From assembly GCA_945948555.1 (NCBI GenBank), contig CAMFBM010000016.1:1-50660 (forward strand): a DNA stretch of 50,660 nucleotides. The letters run 5' to 3'. Numbering within the stretch: the stretch's first letter is position 1; each line of letters opens with the position of its first letter. The position numbers and the translations under genes are program-made. Positions 15,743 to 24,969 of the stretch are shown piece after piece. The notes under the pieces were generated by a model. The model did not search any database and was not told where the DNA came from. It saw nothing but the letters and a program-made list of their open reading frames with translations. Source of the stretch: an uncultured Bacteroidales bacterium (GTDB lineage: Bacteria; Bacteroidota; Bacteroidia; Bacteroidales; UBA932).

Positions 15743-18223
15743 GTGAAAAGACTCGACCGATTCATACTCAAATCATTCATAGGACCGTTCATAGCGATTC
15801 TCCTGGTCGTCATTTTCATCCTTATGATGCAGTTCCTCTGGCTCTACATCGACGAACTTGTCGGCAAGGGCCTGAGCCTCAAGGTTGTACTTGAATTTCT
15901 CGGATGGGGCAGCGCAACACTTCTCCCGCTGTCCCTCCCGCTCGCCACCCTGCTTTCATCGATGATGACGATGGGTTCCCTCGGCGAGAACAACGAGCTG
16001 CTGGCAATCAAGGCGGCAGGCATCTCCCTGAAAAGGGTGCTCACCCCCCTGATGTGCGCCTCGGCTGTTATCAGCATCCTCGCATTCTTCGCCGCCGATG
16101 ACCTCGTTCCGGTCGCATACAACAAGATTTTCACCCTCCGTGACGACATAGGCAGGACAAAGGAGGAGATCAAGATCCCTACCCAGACCTTTTATGACGG
16201 GATTGAAGGCTACATCCTCAGGGTGGAGACCAGGGATGACAAGACGGGAATGATGCACGGGGTGATGGTTTACAACCACACCGGGAACAAGGGTAACACA
16301 AGCCTGACCATCGCTGATTCCGCTATGATGAAGATGACGGAAGACAAGAAGGCGTTGACATTCACCCTTTTCAGCGGTTCGAACTATGAGGAGACCAACA
16401 CGAGGAAGTACCGCGACACTACCCTCCAGCTCCAGACAATCGACTTCGACAGGCAGAGCCTTGTCATCCCTCTTGAGAACTATGCCTTCCAGAAGTCAGA
16501 TGACGACAGGTTCAGTAACGAGGTCAAATCAATGAGTCTGAAACAGTTGGAAAGGCACAAGGACTCCGTGGCGACAATCCGGGACGAGACCCTTGCCAAG
16601 CAGTTGAACATGCTCGCTGAAAACCGATCAATCAGATTCTCAAGCCAGCTCGACACCTCGAGACACAAGAACATACGGGTCAATTTTGACTACTCCTCCC
16701 TGCCCGACTGGGAGAGCATGGACTCGAAAATAGATGCCCACGAAAAGGCTCTGTCAAACATAAATGATTACATTGCGACCCTCACGTCCTTCTCCAGGGA
16801 GACTTTCTTCAACACCTACACCCTCCGCAGAAGCGATGTGGAAATCCTGAAGAAATTCGCCGGTGCGCTCGCCTGCTTCATCCTGTTCTTCATCGGAGCG
16901 CCCCTCGGGGCAATCATCCGCAAGGGAGGTCTGGGCACGCCTGCCATCATCTCGGTGCTCTTCTTCGTGCTCTACTGGGTGGTTGACATCACAGGGACAA
17001 AGCTTGCCAACGACGGAGCGATTTCCCCTGCCGCCGGAGTGTTCATTTCCTCATACGTGCTGTTCCCGATAGGTCTCTTCCTGTCGTGGAAGGCAATCAA
17101 CGACTCCGCGATTTTCAACACGGACAAGATTAGGCTATTTTTCAAAAACATAAGAAACAAAGTGTTCGGAAGATTACGCAAGACACGCATAGTGTATATG
17201 GGTACGCCGGAATTTGCCGTCGCACCTCTCGATGAACTCCGCAGGAACGGCTACAATGTCGTCGGAGTGGTAACTGTCGCAGACAAGGCAAGCGGCAGAG
17301 GGTTGAAAGTGAATGAAAGTGCCGTGAAGAAATATGCCGTAGCCAATGGCATACCAGTCCTCCAGCCGCTCTCCCTTAAAGACCCTGAATTTCTTGAAGC
17401 GCTGAAGTCCTGGGATGCGGACCTGTTCGTTGTGGTAGCCTTCAGAATGCTCCCGAAGGTCGTCTGGTCAATGCCTAAGCTCGGGACATTCAACCTCCAC
17501 GCCGCCCTCCTGCCTCAGTACAGGGGTGCCGCTCCCATCAACTGGGCAGTAATCAACGGAGACAACCTGACAGGAGTCACCACATTTATGATTGACGAGG
17601 GGATGGACACGGGACACATTATTATGCGCGAACAGTGCAGGATCTCGGAGACCGACACAGCCGGGGACATCCACGACAAACTGATGGAAATCGGAGCCGG
17701 AGTCGTCCTCCAGACAGTTGACGCCATAATGGACAAGGATATGGAGCTCCGTCTCCAGAAAAGCTTCATCCAGGGTTCGGAGAGGCTTCGTCCTGCCCCG
17801 AAGCTTTCCAGGGAACTCTGCAGCATTGACTGGAGGGACACCTCCCGCCACATCTACAATCTGATTCGCGGACTCAGTCCCTATCCGGCCGCTTTCACTG
17901 AACTTGTGCACAAGGAGACTGGAGAAAAGACACAGCTGAAGATTTTCTTCGGAACAGTTGCCGATGGTGAAAGACTTCGTACCCTGACGTCCGAAAGCGC
18001 AGCCGCCGGTAAGGAGTTCACATCCCCGGGAAGCATCATCTCCGACGGGAAGACATATCTCGCAGTCAGGACTTCGGACGGAGCCATTGAACTGACGGAC
18101 ATTCAGTTGTCCGGCAAGAAGAGGATGGATGTCAGGACTTTCCTCCTGGGATTCCGCAATCCTGAGGACTACTTCGCCGAAAACGGACACTCGGCGGAAG
18201 AAATCGCAAAAACAAAAATCTGA
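15743..18223 (+). CDS. Fusion of LptF/LptG-type permease with methionyl-tRNA formyltransferase
   Basis: One open frame of 826 residues with a GTG start. Residues 1-~465 are an LptF/LptG (YjgP/YjgQ) permease: N-terminal helices (RFILKSFIGPFIAILLVVI, FLGWGSATLLPLSLPLATLLS), a periplasmic part, and C-terminal helices ending FPIGLFLSWKAIN. After a basic linker, residues ~482-826 are a full methionyl-tRNA formyltransferase: RIVYMGTPEFAV, the catalytic Asn-His segment FNLHAALLPQYRGAAPINW, IDEGMDTGHII, and the C-terminal OB-like domain. I checked the codons across the junction (17102-17200) and found no stop. LptG C-termini face the cytoplasm, so both halves could work. Separate Fmt translation could begin at GTG 17162 or, truncated, at ATG 17198. 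A frameshift artefact is unlikely because both halves share one frame. Confidence 0.85.
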   Translation: MKRLDRFILKSFIGPFIAILLVVIFILMMQFLWLYIDELVGKGLSLKVVLEFLGWGSATLLPLSLPLATLLSSMMTMGSLGENNELLAIKAAGISLKRVLTPLMCASAVISILAFFAADDLVPVAYNKIFTLRDDIGRTKEEIKIPTQTFYDGIEGYILRVETRDDKTGMMHGVMVYNHTGNKGNTSLTIADSAMMKMTEDKKALTFTLFSGSNYEETNTRKYRDTTLQLQTIDFDRQSLVIPLENYAFQKSDDDRFSNEVKSMSLKQLERHKDSVATIRDETLAKQLNMLAENRSIRFSSQLDTSRHKNIRVNFDYSSLPDWESMDSKIDAHEKALSNINDYIATLTSFSRETFFNTYTLRRSDVEILKKFAGALACFILFFIGAPLGAIIRKGGLGTPAIISVLFFVLYWVVDITGTKLANDGAISPAAGVFISSYVLFPIGLFLSWKAINDSAIFNTDKIRLFFKNIRNKVFGRLRKTRIVYMGTPEFAVAPLDELRRNGYNVVGVVTVADKASGRGLKVNESAVKKYAVANGIPVLQPLSLKDPEFLEALKSWDADLFVVVAFRMLPKVVWSMPKLGTFNLHAALLPQYRGAAPINWAVINGDNLTGVTTFMIDEGMDTGHIIMREQCRISETDTAGDIHDKLMEIGAGVVLQTVDAIMDKDMELRLQKSFIQGSERLRPAPKLSRELCSIDWRDTSRHIYNLIRGLSPYPAAFTELVHKETGEKTQLKIFFGTVADGERLRTLTSESAAAGKEFTSPGSIISDGKTYLAVRTSDGAIELTDIQLSGKKRMDVRTFLLGFRNPEDYFAENGHSAEEIAKTKI

Positions 18224-18225
18224 TT

Positions 18226-18885
18226 ATGGGAAAAACGGCGGTCATAATAGGCAACGGGGAGTTTCCGAAGAAGGAATATCCCAGATATGTCATTTCCCGG
18301 GCCGACTACATTGTCTGCTGTGACGGAGCACTCGCCAAATATCTCCGCAACTCGGAGAAGATTTTCGGGTGCATGCGCGAGCCTGATGCGGTGGTAGGAG
18401 ACCTGGATTCCCTCGGAGCCGGGCTAAGGCGGAAATTCGGCCATCTCATCGTGCACGAGACCGAGCAGGAAACCAACGACCAGACAAAGGCGATGCGGTA
18501 CATAATGTCCAATGTCCCAGACGTGAGCGACATCTTGATAACAGGAGCAACAGGACTGAGGGAAGACCACACAATAGGAAATATCTCCCTGTTGATGGAA
18601 TACACGAGGACCTTCGACCTTGGCGGCATCAACCTCACGATGGTTTCCGACCACTCGGTCATATTTCCCGTAACGGACTCCATCGAACTGGACTGCGGAA
18701 CCGGCAGGAAGGTCTCGATTCTCACTCCGGACAACAGTCTGAGAATCAAGTCAGAAGGATTGGAATGGCCGACCGACGATGTGGTCTTCGACAATTGGTG
18801 GAAGGCTACCCTGAACCGGGCATCGGAGGATAAAATCAAACTTGAATTCAGTCACAAGTCATTGGCTATCATAATAATGAATTAA
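18226..18885 (+). CDS. Thiamine pyrophosphokinase
   Basis: A 219-residue enzyme expected to transfer pyrophosphate from ATP to thiamine, giving thiamine diphosphate. Family marks are CCDGALAKYL (near residue 31), DAVVGDLDSLG (near 50), ETEQETNDQTKAM with the conserved Asn-Asp-x-Thr-K (near 80), and ITGATGLREDHTIGNISLL (near 106). The C-terminal beta-sandwich with thiamine-binding Ser and Trp residues follows. It starts two bases after the fusion gene and four bases before ilvA, so the genes form one operon. Confidence 0.9.
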   Translation: MGKTAVIIGNGEFPKKEYPRYVISRADYIVCCDGALAKYLRNSEKIFGCMREPDAVVGDLDSLGAGLRRKFGHLIVHETEQETNDQTKAMRYIMSNVPDVSDILITGATGLREDHTIGNISLLMEYTRTFDLGGINLTMVSDHSVIFPVTDSIELDCGTGRKVSILTPDNSLRIKSEGLEWPTDDVVFDNWWKATLNRASEDKIKLEFSHKSLAIIIMN

Positions 18886-18889
18886 AGCA

Positions 18890-20149
18890 ATGGGAAAAGC
18901 TAGTTACTTTCCGTCCGTAAAGGACATAGAAAAGGCCGCTGGAATACTCGAAGAGATTCTTGAGCCGACACCCCTGCAGTTTAACCACAGACTCTCGGCA
19001 AGCTACGATGCGGAAATATTCCTCAAGAGAGAGGACCTTCAGACCGTCAGGTCGTACAAAATCAGAGGAGCCTACAACAAAATCCGCAGTCTTTCTCCGG
19101 ATGTTCTGAAATATGGAATAGTCTGCGCCAGCGCAGGAAACCACGCGCAGGGAGTCGCCTTCTCCTGCAACAAGTTGCATATTATGGGCTCGATCTATAT
19201 GCCGACCACTACTCCGCGCCAGAAAATCGATTCAGTCAAGATGTTCGGAAAGGAATACGTTGACATCGTGCTGACCGGTGACACTTTCGACGCGGCAAAC
19301 GCCGCAGCAGTCGAGTATGCTAAAAGGAGCGGAAAGACCTTCATCCCACCGTTCGACGACCAGAAAATCATTGAGGGACAGGGCACCATCGGTCTTGAGA
19401 TCACAAGGCAGATGAAGACCCCGCTCGACTACATCTTCATTCCAATCGGAGGAGGCGGACTTGCTTCCGGAGTTGGTGCCTTCATTAAACAGACCTGGCC
19501 TGACACCAAAATTATCGGCGTGGAGCCCGCCGGAGCAGCCTGCATGAAGGCCTCCATCGAAAACGGCTATCCCACCGAACTGGAGAGCATCAACAAGTTC
19601 GTGGACGGAGCGGCAGTGAAGAAGGCAGGACAGCTGACCTACGGGGTCTGCAAGGATGTCCTGGACGACATCATCCCCGTTCCGGAAGGAGCGGTCTGCA
19701 CGACCATCATCGAGATGTACAACAAGAACGCCATCGTGGTGGAACCTGCCGGAGCCCTCTCGGTGGCCGCATTGAGGCAATATGCCGACAAAATCAAAGG
19801 CAAGAGGGTCGGCTGCATCATCAGCGGAAGCAACAACGACATCATCAGGATGGAGGAAATCCGTGAGAAATCAATGATCTACGAAGGGTTGAAACATTAC
19901 TTCATCGTCAACTTCCCACAGAGGCCTGGCGCAATCCTGTCTTTCATCAGGGATATCATCGGTCCTACGGACGAACTCGTGTATATTCAATATATCAAAA
20001 AGACCAACAAAGAGGAAGGACCTGCCCTCATAGGTATAGAAGTCGCGAGCAAGGACGATTTCCACGCGCTGATCAAACGTATGGAGGCCAACAATATTCT
20101 TTACGAGTATATAAACGAAAATAACAAACTTCTTGAAATACTTATTTGA
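18890..20149 (+). CDS. ilvA: Threonine ammonia-lyase (threonine dehydratase)
   Basis: A 419-residue PLP enzyme converting threonine to 2-oxobutanoate, the first step of isoleucine synthesis. The PLP lysine is in SYKIRGAYNKI (near residue 61); substrate and cofactor loops are SAGNHAQGVA (near 84) and the glycine loop GGGGLASGV (near 188). A single ACT-like regulatory domain covers about residues 330-419 (FIVNFPQRPGAILSFIRDII), so it may respond to isoleucine or valine. This is the shorter one-ACT form. It abuts ilvE, a second gene of the same pathway. Confidence 0.93.
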   Translation: MGKASYFPSVKDIEKAAGILEEILEPTPLQFNHRLSASYDAEIFLKREDLQTVRSYKIRGAYNKIRSLSPDVLKYGIVCASAGNHAQGVAFSCNKLHIMGSIYMPTTTPRQKIDSVKMFGKEYVDIVLTGDTFDAANAAAVEYAKRSGKTFIPPFDDQKIIEGQGTIGLEITRQMKTPLDYIFIPIGGGGLASGVGAFIKQTWPDTKIIGVEPAGAACMKASIENGYPTELESINKFVDGAAVKKAGQLTYGVCKDVLDDIIPVPEGAVCTTIIEMYNKNAIVVEPAGALSVAALRQYADKIKGKRVGCIISGSNNDIIRMEEIREKSMIYEGLKHYFIVNFPQRPGAILSFIRDIIGPTDELVYIQYIKKTNKEEGPALIGIEVASKDDFHALIKRMEANNILYEYINENNKLLEILI

Positions 20150-21180
20150 TGATGGATTGGAACAATTTAGGATTTCGCTACAGAAAGACTGCAAAGATTC
20201 TCTGCTGCCGTTACAGCAATGGTTCGTGGGGCGAGATTGAAAGCACTACGGACGACAATATCAGCCTCAGCGCATTTGCCGGGGCTCTTCACTACAGCAT
20301 CGAGTGTTTTGAGGGGTTGAAAGCATTCCGCGGACAGGACGGAAAAATCAGAATCTTCAGACCTGATGAAAATGCACGCAGGCTCAAATCCTCCGCAGAT
20401 TTTATCGGACTGCCCTGTCCTTCCGAGGAGATGTTCATTGAGATGTGCGCCAGAATCGTAAAGGAAAATATTGACTTCCTTCCCCCTTACGGTCTGAACG
20501 CATCTCTTTACATCCGTCCTACACTCATCGGAAGCAACCCTCAACTTGGAGTGCAGTTCGCAAAGGAGGCGACATTCCTGATGCTTTGTGCCCCTGTGGG
20601 AGCCTACACGGGAGGTGCCCTGGAGCCTTGCAATGTGGCAATCGCAAGAAATTACGACAGGGCAGCGACCTACGGGACCGGCCGGTTCAAACTCGGCGGG
20701 AACTATGCGGCATCCCTCTACTCGCTTGGAATCGCTCAGAAACAGGGTTACAAGGCGACACTTTACCTGGATCCGCAGACACATACCCTGATTGATGAGT
20801 ACAATTCCTCCAACTTCTTCGGAATCAAAGGGAACACATACGTCACCCCACTGTCTGACACCATTCTCCCGTCCATCACGAACAAGACCCTAGAGGCCGT
20901 TGCAAAGGCACAGGGAATGACTGTTGAAAGAAGGGCAGTTCCCGTGGAGGAACTCTCCGAATTTGAGGAGGTCGGTGAATGCGGAACTGCCGTGGTCATC
21001 ACCCCGGTAAGCTACATTGACGACAAACCGGCCCTGGAGGTTACAGACCCTGCACAGATCAAGCGCTACACATTTGTCACAGAAGGCTGCGGTCCGAAGA
21101 GCCTGAAGCTTTACAGGCACATCACGGGAATACAGTATGGGGAGTTGGATGACACCTTCGGATGGTGTCTTATCGTATAA
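20149..21180 (+). CDS. ilvE: Branched-chain-amino-acid aminotransferase
   Basis: A fold-type IV PLP aminotransferase of about 343 residues, catalysing the last step of leucine, isoleucine and valine synthesis. It has HYSIECFEGLKAFRG (near residue 45), the PLP lysine in GRFKLGGNYAAS (near 180) and EYNSSNFFGIKG near 215. The ATG at 20149 shares its first base with the ilvA stop (TGATG), which suggests coupled translation; the next ATG at 20152 is equally possible. An in-frame TTG at 20146 is less likely. Confidence 0.93.
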   Translation: MMDWNNLGFRYRKTAKILCCRYSNGSWGEIESTTDDNISLSAFAGALHYSIECFEGLKAFRGQDGKIRIFRPDENARRLKSSADFIGLPCPSEEMFIEMCARIVKENIDFLPPYGLNASLYIRPTLIGSNPQLGVQFAKEATFLMLCAPVGAYTGGALEPCNVAIARNYDRAATYGTGRFKLGGNYAASLYSLGIAQKQGYKATLYLDPQTHTLIDEYNSSNFFGIKGNTYVTPLSDTILPSITNKTLEAVAKAQGMTVERRAVPVEELSEFEEVGECGTAVVITPVSYIDDKPALEVTDPAQIKRYTFVTEGCGPKSLKLYRHITGIQYGELDDTFGWCLIV

Positions 21181-21182
21181 AA

Positions 21183-22286
21183 TTATTTAGGAGCGATTTT
21201 GTAGAGGAACCCGGCTATGAAGGCATAGAGGATGTTCGGGACCCACAGGGCTACGCCGGGAGGAAGAACACCCGTGAAGACGAACATCTGGCTGAACCTG
21301 AGGAAGAGAATGTAGGTGAATGCCAGGGCTATGCCGATGCCGATGTTCCAGCCGATGCCACCCCTGCGCTTCTTTGAAGACAGGGCGACTCCCATAATCG
21401 TCAGGATGAAAGCCGAGAAAGGAAGGGCAAACCGTGTGTGCTTTTCTATCAAGGCCAGTTTCACATCCGCATCCCCGCGCATCTTCTGGATTCTGATCAC
21501 CTCATTCAACTCCCTGTAGGAGAGGGTCTCCATCTCATTCTTCTGCGTTATGAGGTCGCTGACGGTCAGGTTGATCACCGTGTCGAGGCTTGCGCCGCTC
21601 CTTATGTGGTCCTCGATGCCGTCTCCATATTCCCTTATGAAATATTTCTTGAGTCTCCACCCGCACTTCGTGCTGTCCCAGACCGCCTGCTCGGCACTGA
21701 TCTTCGAGACCAGCTTGTTGTCCTCCACCTTCTCGAGGGTGAAGCGGTAGGCAGTGTTGTTCCAGGTGCTGAAGGATTCCACGAAAACGAACTCACCGGG
21801 ATTGATCTGATAGTGGACATTCCTGTTGGTCGTCACATTGTGGCCCTTGATGTACTTGGCCTCGAACGCCATACGGTCCTTGTTCGCCTGCGGTATGACA
21901 AACAGGTTCAGGGCCAGGGACAGAAGCGTAATCAGCGTCGCAGAGAATATGTACGGTACCATCAGCCTGTGGAAACTGATTCCGCAGCTGAGAATCGCCA
22001 CTATTTCCGAATCCGAGGCAAGCTTCGAGGTGAAGAAAATCACCGTGATGAACACGAACAGAGGGCTGAACATGTTCATAAAGTACGGAATGAAATTCAG
22101 GTAGTAGTCAAAGATGATTGCCTTCAGAGGAGCCTCCTTGCTGACGAAATCGTCAATCTTCTCGCTGATGTCGAAGATGATTACTATGCCGATTATAAGG
22201 AGAAGAGCGATGAAGAATGTCAGGAGGAAGCGCTTGACGATGTACACGTCAAGAAGTTTCGGTTTGAGTCTGTATTCCCTGTGCAT
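21183..22286 (-). CDS. LptF/LptG family permease
   Basis: A 367-residue inner-membrane protein of the YjgP/YjgQ family that, with a partner permease and the ATPase LptB, extracts lipopolysaccharide for transport. N-terminal helices (DVYIVKRFLLTFFIALLLIIGIVII and FMNMFSPLFVFITVIFF) are followed by a periplasmic beta domain and C-terminal helices (FALPFSAFILTIMGVALSSKKRRGG). It is the normal single-domain form, in contrast to the Fmt-fused permease about 3 kb away; the two may be the LptF/LptG pair. It lies 13 nt after tgt and converges with ilvE. Confidence 0.9.
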   Translation of the reverse strand: MHREYRLKPKLLDVYIVKRFLLTFFIALLLIIGIVIIFDISEKIDDFVSKEAPLKAIIFDYYLNFIPYFMNMFSPLFVFITVIFFTSKLASDSEIVAILSCGISFHRLMVPYIFSATLITLLSLALNLFVIPQANKDRMAFEAKYIKGHNVTTNRNVHYQINPGEFVFVESFSTWNNTAYRFTLEKVEDNKLVSKISAEQAVWDSTKCGWRLKKYFIREYGDGIEDHIRSGASLDTVINLTVSDLITQKNEMETLSYRELNEVIRIQKMRGDADVKLALIEKHTRFALPFSAFILTIMGVALSSKKRRGGIGWNIGIGIALAFTYILFLRFSQMFVFTGVLPPGVALWVPNILYAFIAGFLYKIAPK

Positions 22287-22299
22287 GTCCGCCCTCCTG

Positions 22300-23436
22300 T
22301 CAAAGTCTTGAAGTGAGTTTCACGACGGCTGCATCCTTCCACGCGCGGAAATCCCCCTTCTCAATGTGCAGACGGGCCTGACGGACGAGATCGAGGTAGA
22401 ACGCGAGGTTGTGTTCGCTGGCAATCTCCGCGGCAAGCATCTCTCCTGCTACGAAAAGATGTCTCAGATAGGCCTTGGTGTAGGTCCTGTCCACGAACGA
22501 TGTGCCCTTCGGGTCAATCGGGGAGAAGTCGTCAGCCCATTTCTGATTGCGGATGTTTATGATTCCGTCCCAGGTGAAAAGCATACCGTTGCGTCCGTTG
22601 CGGGTCGGCATCACGCAGTCGAACATATCCACTCCCCTGGCAATTCCTTCAAGGATGTTCGCAGGGGTCCCGACTCCCATAAGGTAGCGAGGCCTGTCCT
22701 GCGGCAGAAGCGGGCAGACCAGCTCAAGCATCTCGTACATCACCTCCGTGGGTTCCCCGACGGCAAGTCCCCCGATGGCATAACCTTCCCTGTCGAAAGA
22801 CACAGCGTGTTCCACGGCCTCCTTGCGCAAATCCGGATAGACACATCCCTGGACTATCGGGAAAAGGGCCTGGGAATAGTCGTAGAGAGGTTCTGTCGCG
22901 TCAAAATGCCTGATGCACCTTTCCAGCCAGGACTTTGTCATGTCCAGGGACTTGCGGGCATATCTCCAGTCTGCCTGCCCGGGGGTGCACTCATCCAGGG
23001 CCATTATGATGTCCGCCCCGATGATTCTCTGGGTGTCCATATTGTTCTCCGGAGTGAAGGTATGGCGCGAACCGTCTATATGCGAAGCGAATGTGACACC
23101 GCTCCCGTCCTTTGCGAATTTGCGCATTGAGGCAAGGGAAAAGACCTGGAATCCACCGCTGTCAGTCAGAATCGGCCGGTCCCACGAGGTGAACCTGTGC
23201 AGTCCCCCGGCCTGCCTCAGCAAGTCAAGCCCCGGACGCAGATAGAGATGATAGGTGTTCCCGAGGATGATTTCGGCACCGATGTCCTCCCTCAGGTCGC
23301 GGTGGTACACACCTTTGACGGAACCTGCCGTGCCGACAGGCATGAATATGGGGGTTTTTATCTCTCCGTGGTCCGTAGTAATCACTCCGCAGCGGGCGGA
23401 GGACATCGGGTCGGAGGCGGTTTTCACAAATTTCAT
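22300..23436 (-). CDS. tgt: tRNA-guanine(34) transglycosylase
   Basis: A 378-residue enzyme exchanging guanine-34 for preQ1 in tRNAs with GUN anticodons. The nucleophile and base-recognition sites are visible: LTDSGGFQVFSLA (near residue 91), GGLAVGEP (near 230) and FDCVMPTRNGRNG (near 273), the last with the catalytic Asp. The zinc site of well-studied Tgt (CxCxxC plus His) is not present: the equivalent stretch reads DPKGTSFVDRTYTKAYLRH. The C-terminal fold otherwise matches. It is the first gene of a two-gene operon with the lptF-like gene. Confidence 0.92.
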   Translation of the reverse strand: MKFVKTASDPMSSARCGVITTDHGEIKTPIFMPVGTAGSVKGVYHRDLREDIGAEIILGNTYHLYLRPGLDLLRQAGGLHRFTSWDRPILTDSGGFQVFSLASMRKFAKDGSGVTFASHIDGSRHTFTPENNMDTQRIIGADIIMALDECTPGQADWRYARKSLDMTKSWLERCIRHFDATEPLYDYSQALFPIVQGCVYPDLRKEAVEHAVSFDREGYAIGGLAVGEPTEVMYEMLELVCPLLPQDRPRYLMGVGTPANILEGIARGVDMFDCVMPTRNGRNGMLFTWDGIINIRNQKWADDFSPIDPKGTSFVDRTYTKAYLRHLFVAGEMLAAEIASEHNLAFYLDLVRQARLHIEKGDFRAWKDAAVVKLTSRL

Positions 23437-23483
23437 TCGCTATGTTCAATATGACCAAAGATGTTTCTTTGGAATATGGACGC

Positions 23484-23521
23484 CAAAGATAGTAAAAGTT
23501 GGAGAATTTCTTGTATATTTG
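23484..23521. promoter_or_regulatory. Divergent -7 boxes between tgt and the nucleoside transporter gene
   Basis: Minus strand TATCTTTG at 23491-23484 faces tgt (48 nt leader). Plus strand TATATTTG at 23514-23521 faces the transporter (about 60 nt leader). Both fit TAnnTTTG; -33 elements are not clear. Confidence 0.5.
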
Positions 23522-23584
23522 CCGACCTGCGTCATAAAGTTTATGATGCGGAACCACTTACTACAAAGACTAAAACACTGGAAT

Positions 23585-24925
23585 ATGGGGAAAAACATCA
23601 AACTGAGGCTCATAGTAATGAATATTCTGCAATGGGCTGTCTGGGGGGCATATCTGACTTCAATGGGCAACTACCTCGTGCAGGTGGGCTTCGGAAGCCG
23701 TATCGGACTATTCTACGCGATGCAGGGAATAGTGTCCATCTTTATGCCCGCACTGCTCGGGACCCTGGCTGACAGGAAGCTCGGAGCGGTCAGGACACTG
23801 GCTCTCTGCCAGGGGATTGCCGGAGCTGCCATGCTTGGAGCGGGATTGTATGCGGCAGGAATCAACGCGCAAGCTGCGGCGACAGGAATCCCGGTGGCGG
23901 ATCTCATCAGTTTCCCTGTATTCTTCGGGCTATACACTGTAAGTGTGGCTTTCTATATGCCGACCATAGCTCTCTCGAATTCAGCAGCTTACGGCATTCT
24001 TGAGCAGAACGGGCTTGACACCGTCAAGGATTTCCCTCCAATCAGGGTGTTCGGTACCATCGGTTTCATCGCAAGTATGTGGATAATGAACTTCTGCAAG
24101 ACTTCCGCCGGAGTGTCTTTCCAGGAGACCTACCATCAGTTCATCATCTCCGGAGCAATCGGACTTACTCTCGTGGCATATTGCTTCACACTGCCGAAAC
24201 TCTCCGCCGTCAGGAGCGACGAAAAGAAGAGTTTTGCGGACACGATTGGCCTGAGTGCATTCAAACTGATGAAGGACAGCCAGATGGCAATCTTCTTCAT
24301 CTTCTCTATGCTGCTTGGGGTTGCCCTTCAGGTGACTAACGGCTATGCCACTCCGTTCATCTCCCATTTCCAGGGAGTCGAAGGCTTCACACAGTCCTGG
24401 GGCGCAAGGAATGCTACATTCATTTACTCCATCTCACAAATCGCCGAGACACTCGGAATCCTGCTCATCCCGTTTGCGATGAAGAAGTTCGGAATCAAGA
24501 ACGTCATGCTCATAGCGATGTTCGCCTGGGTTCTCCGCTTTGGTCTCTTCGGTGCCGGTGACACAGGTTCAGGAGTGTGGATGCTCATCCTCTCCTGCAT
24601 TGTCTATGGAGTCGCCTTCGATTTCTTCAACATTTCCGGTTCGCTCTATGTAAATGAGAACACCCCGGCCTCCATCAAGAACAGCGCCCAGGGGCTTTTT
24701 ATGCTGATGACCAACGGTATCGGAGCAACTCTCGGAACGCTTTCGGCACAGGCGATCGTCAATCATTTCACAACTGAGGAGGCTATTGTGATTGATGGAG
24801 TGACCAGATTCTTCCGCGTGGGCGACTGGAGCACCTGCTGGTACATCTTCGCAGCCTATGCCCTTGTGGTTGCAATCCTCTTTATGTTCTGCTTCAAAGA
24901 CACCCGCAAGCGTCAGACGAAATAG
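23585..24925 (+). CDS. MFS transporter, nucleoside:H+ symporter (NupG/XapB) family
   Basis: A 446-residue protein with twelve predicted membrane helices. The N-terminus MGKNIKLRLIVMNILQWAVWGAYLTS and the text GFGSRIGLFYAMQGIVSIFMPALLGTLADRK match the nucleoside transporter branch of the major facilitator superfamily, as do RVFGTIGFIASMWIMN and the C-terminal KNSAQGLFMLMTNGIGATLGT. It probably imports nucleosides with protons across the inner membrane. I chose the ATG at 23585; the frame is open to 23255, but that part overlaps tgt and its promoter. Confidence 0.85.
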   Translation: MGKNIKLRLIVMNILQWAVWGAYLTSMGNYLVQVGFGSRIGLFYAMQGIVSIFMPALLGTLADRKLGAVRTLALCQGIAGAAMLGAGLYAAGINAQAAATGIPVADLISFPVFFGLYTVSVAFYMPTIALSNSAAYGILEQNGLDTVKDFPPIRVFGTIGFIASMWIMNFCKTSAGVSFQETYHQFIISGAIGLTLVAYCFTLPKLSAVRSDEKKSFADTIGLSAFKLMKDSQMAIFFIFSMLLGVALQVTNGYATPFISHFQGVEGFTQSWGARNATFIYSISQIAETLGILLIPFAMKKFGIKNVMLIAMFAWVLRFGLFGAGDTGSGVWMLILSCIVYGVAFDFFNISGSLYVNENTPASIKNSAQGLFMLMTNGIGATLGTLSAQAIVNHFTTEEAIVIDGVTRFFRVGDWSTCWYIFAAYALVVAILFMFCFKDTRKRQTK

Positions 24926-24969
24926 CCCTGCGGACTTTCTGCCGGGAGCATCTGACCTCACGAATCCCC

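Noticed and set aside
23255..23584. 110-codon extension of the nucleoside transporter
   Set aside because: It overlaps tgt and the divergent promoters; the known N-terminal helix begins at MGKNIKL.
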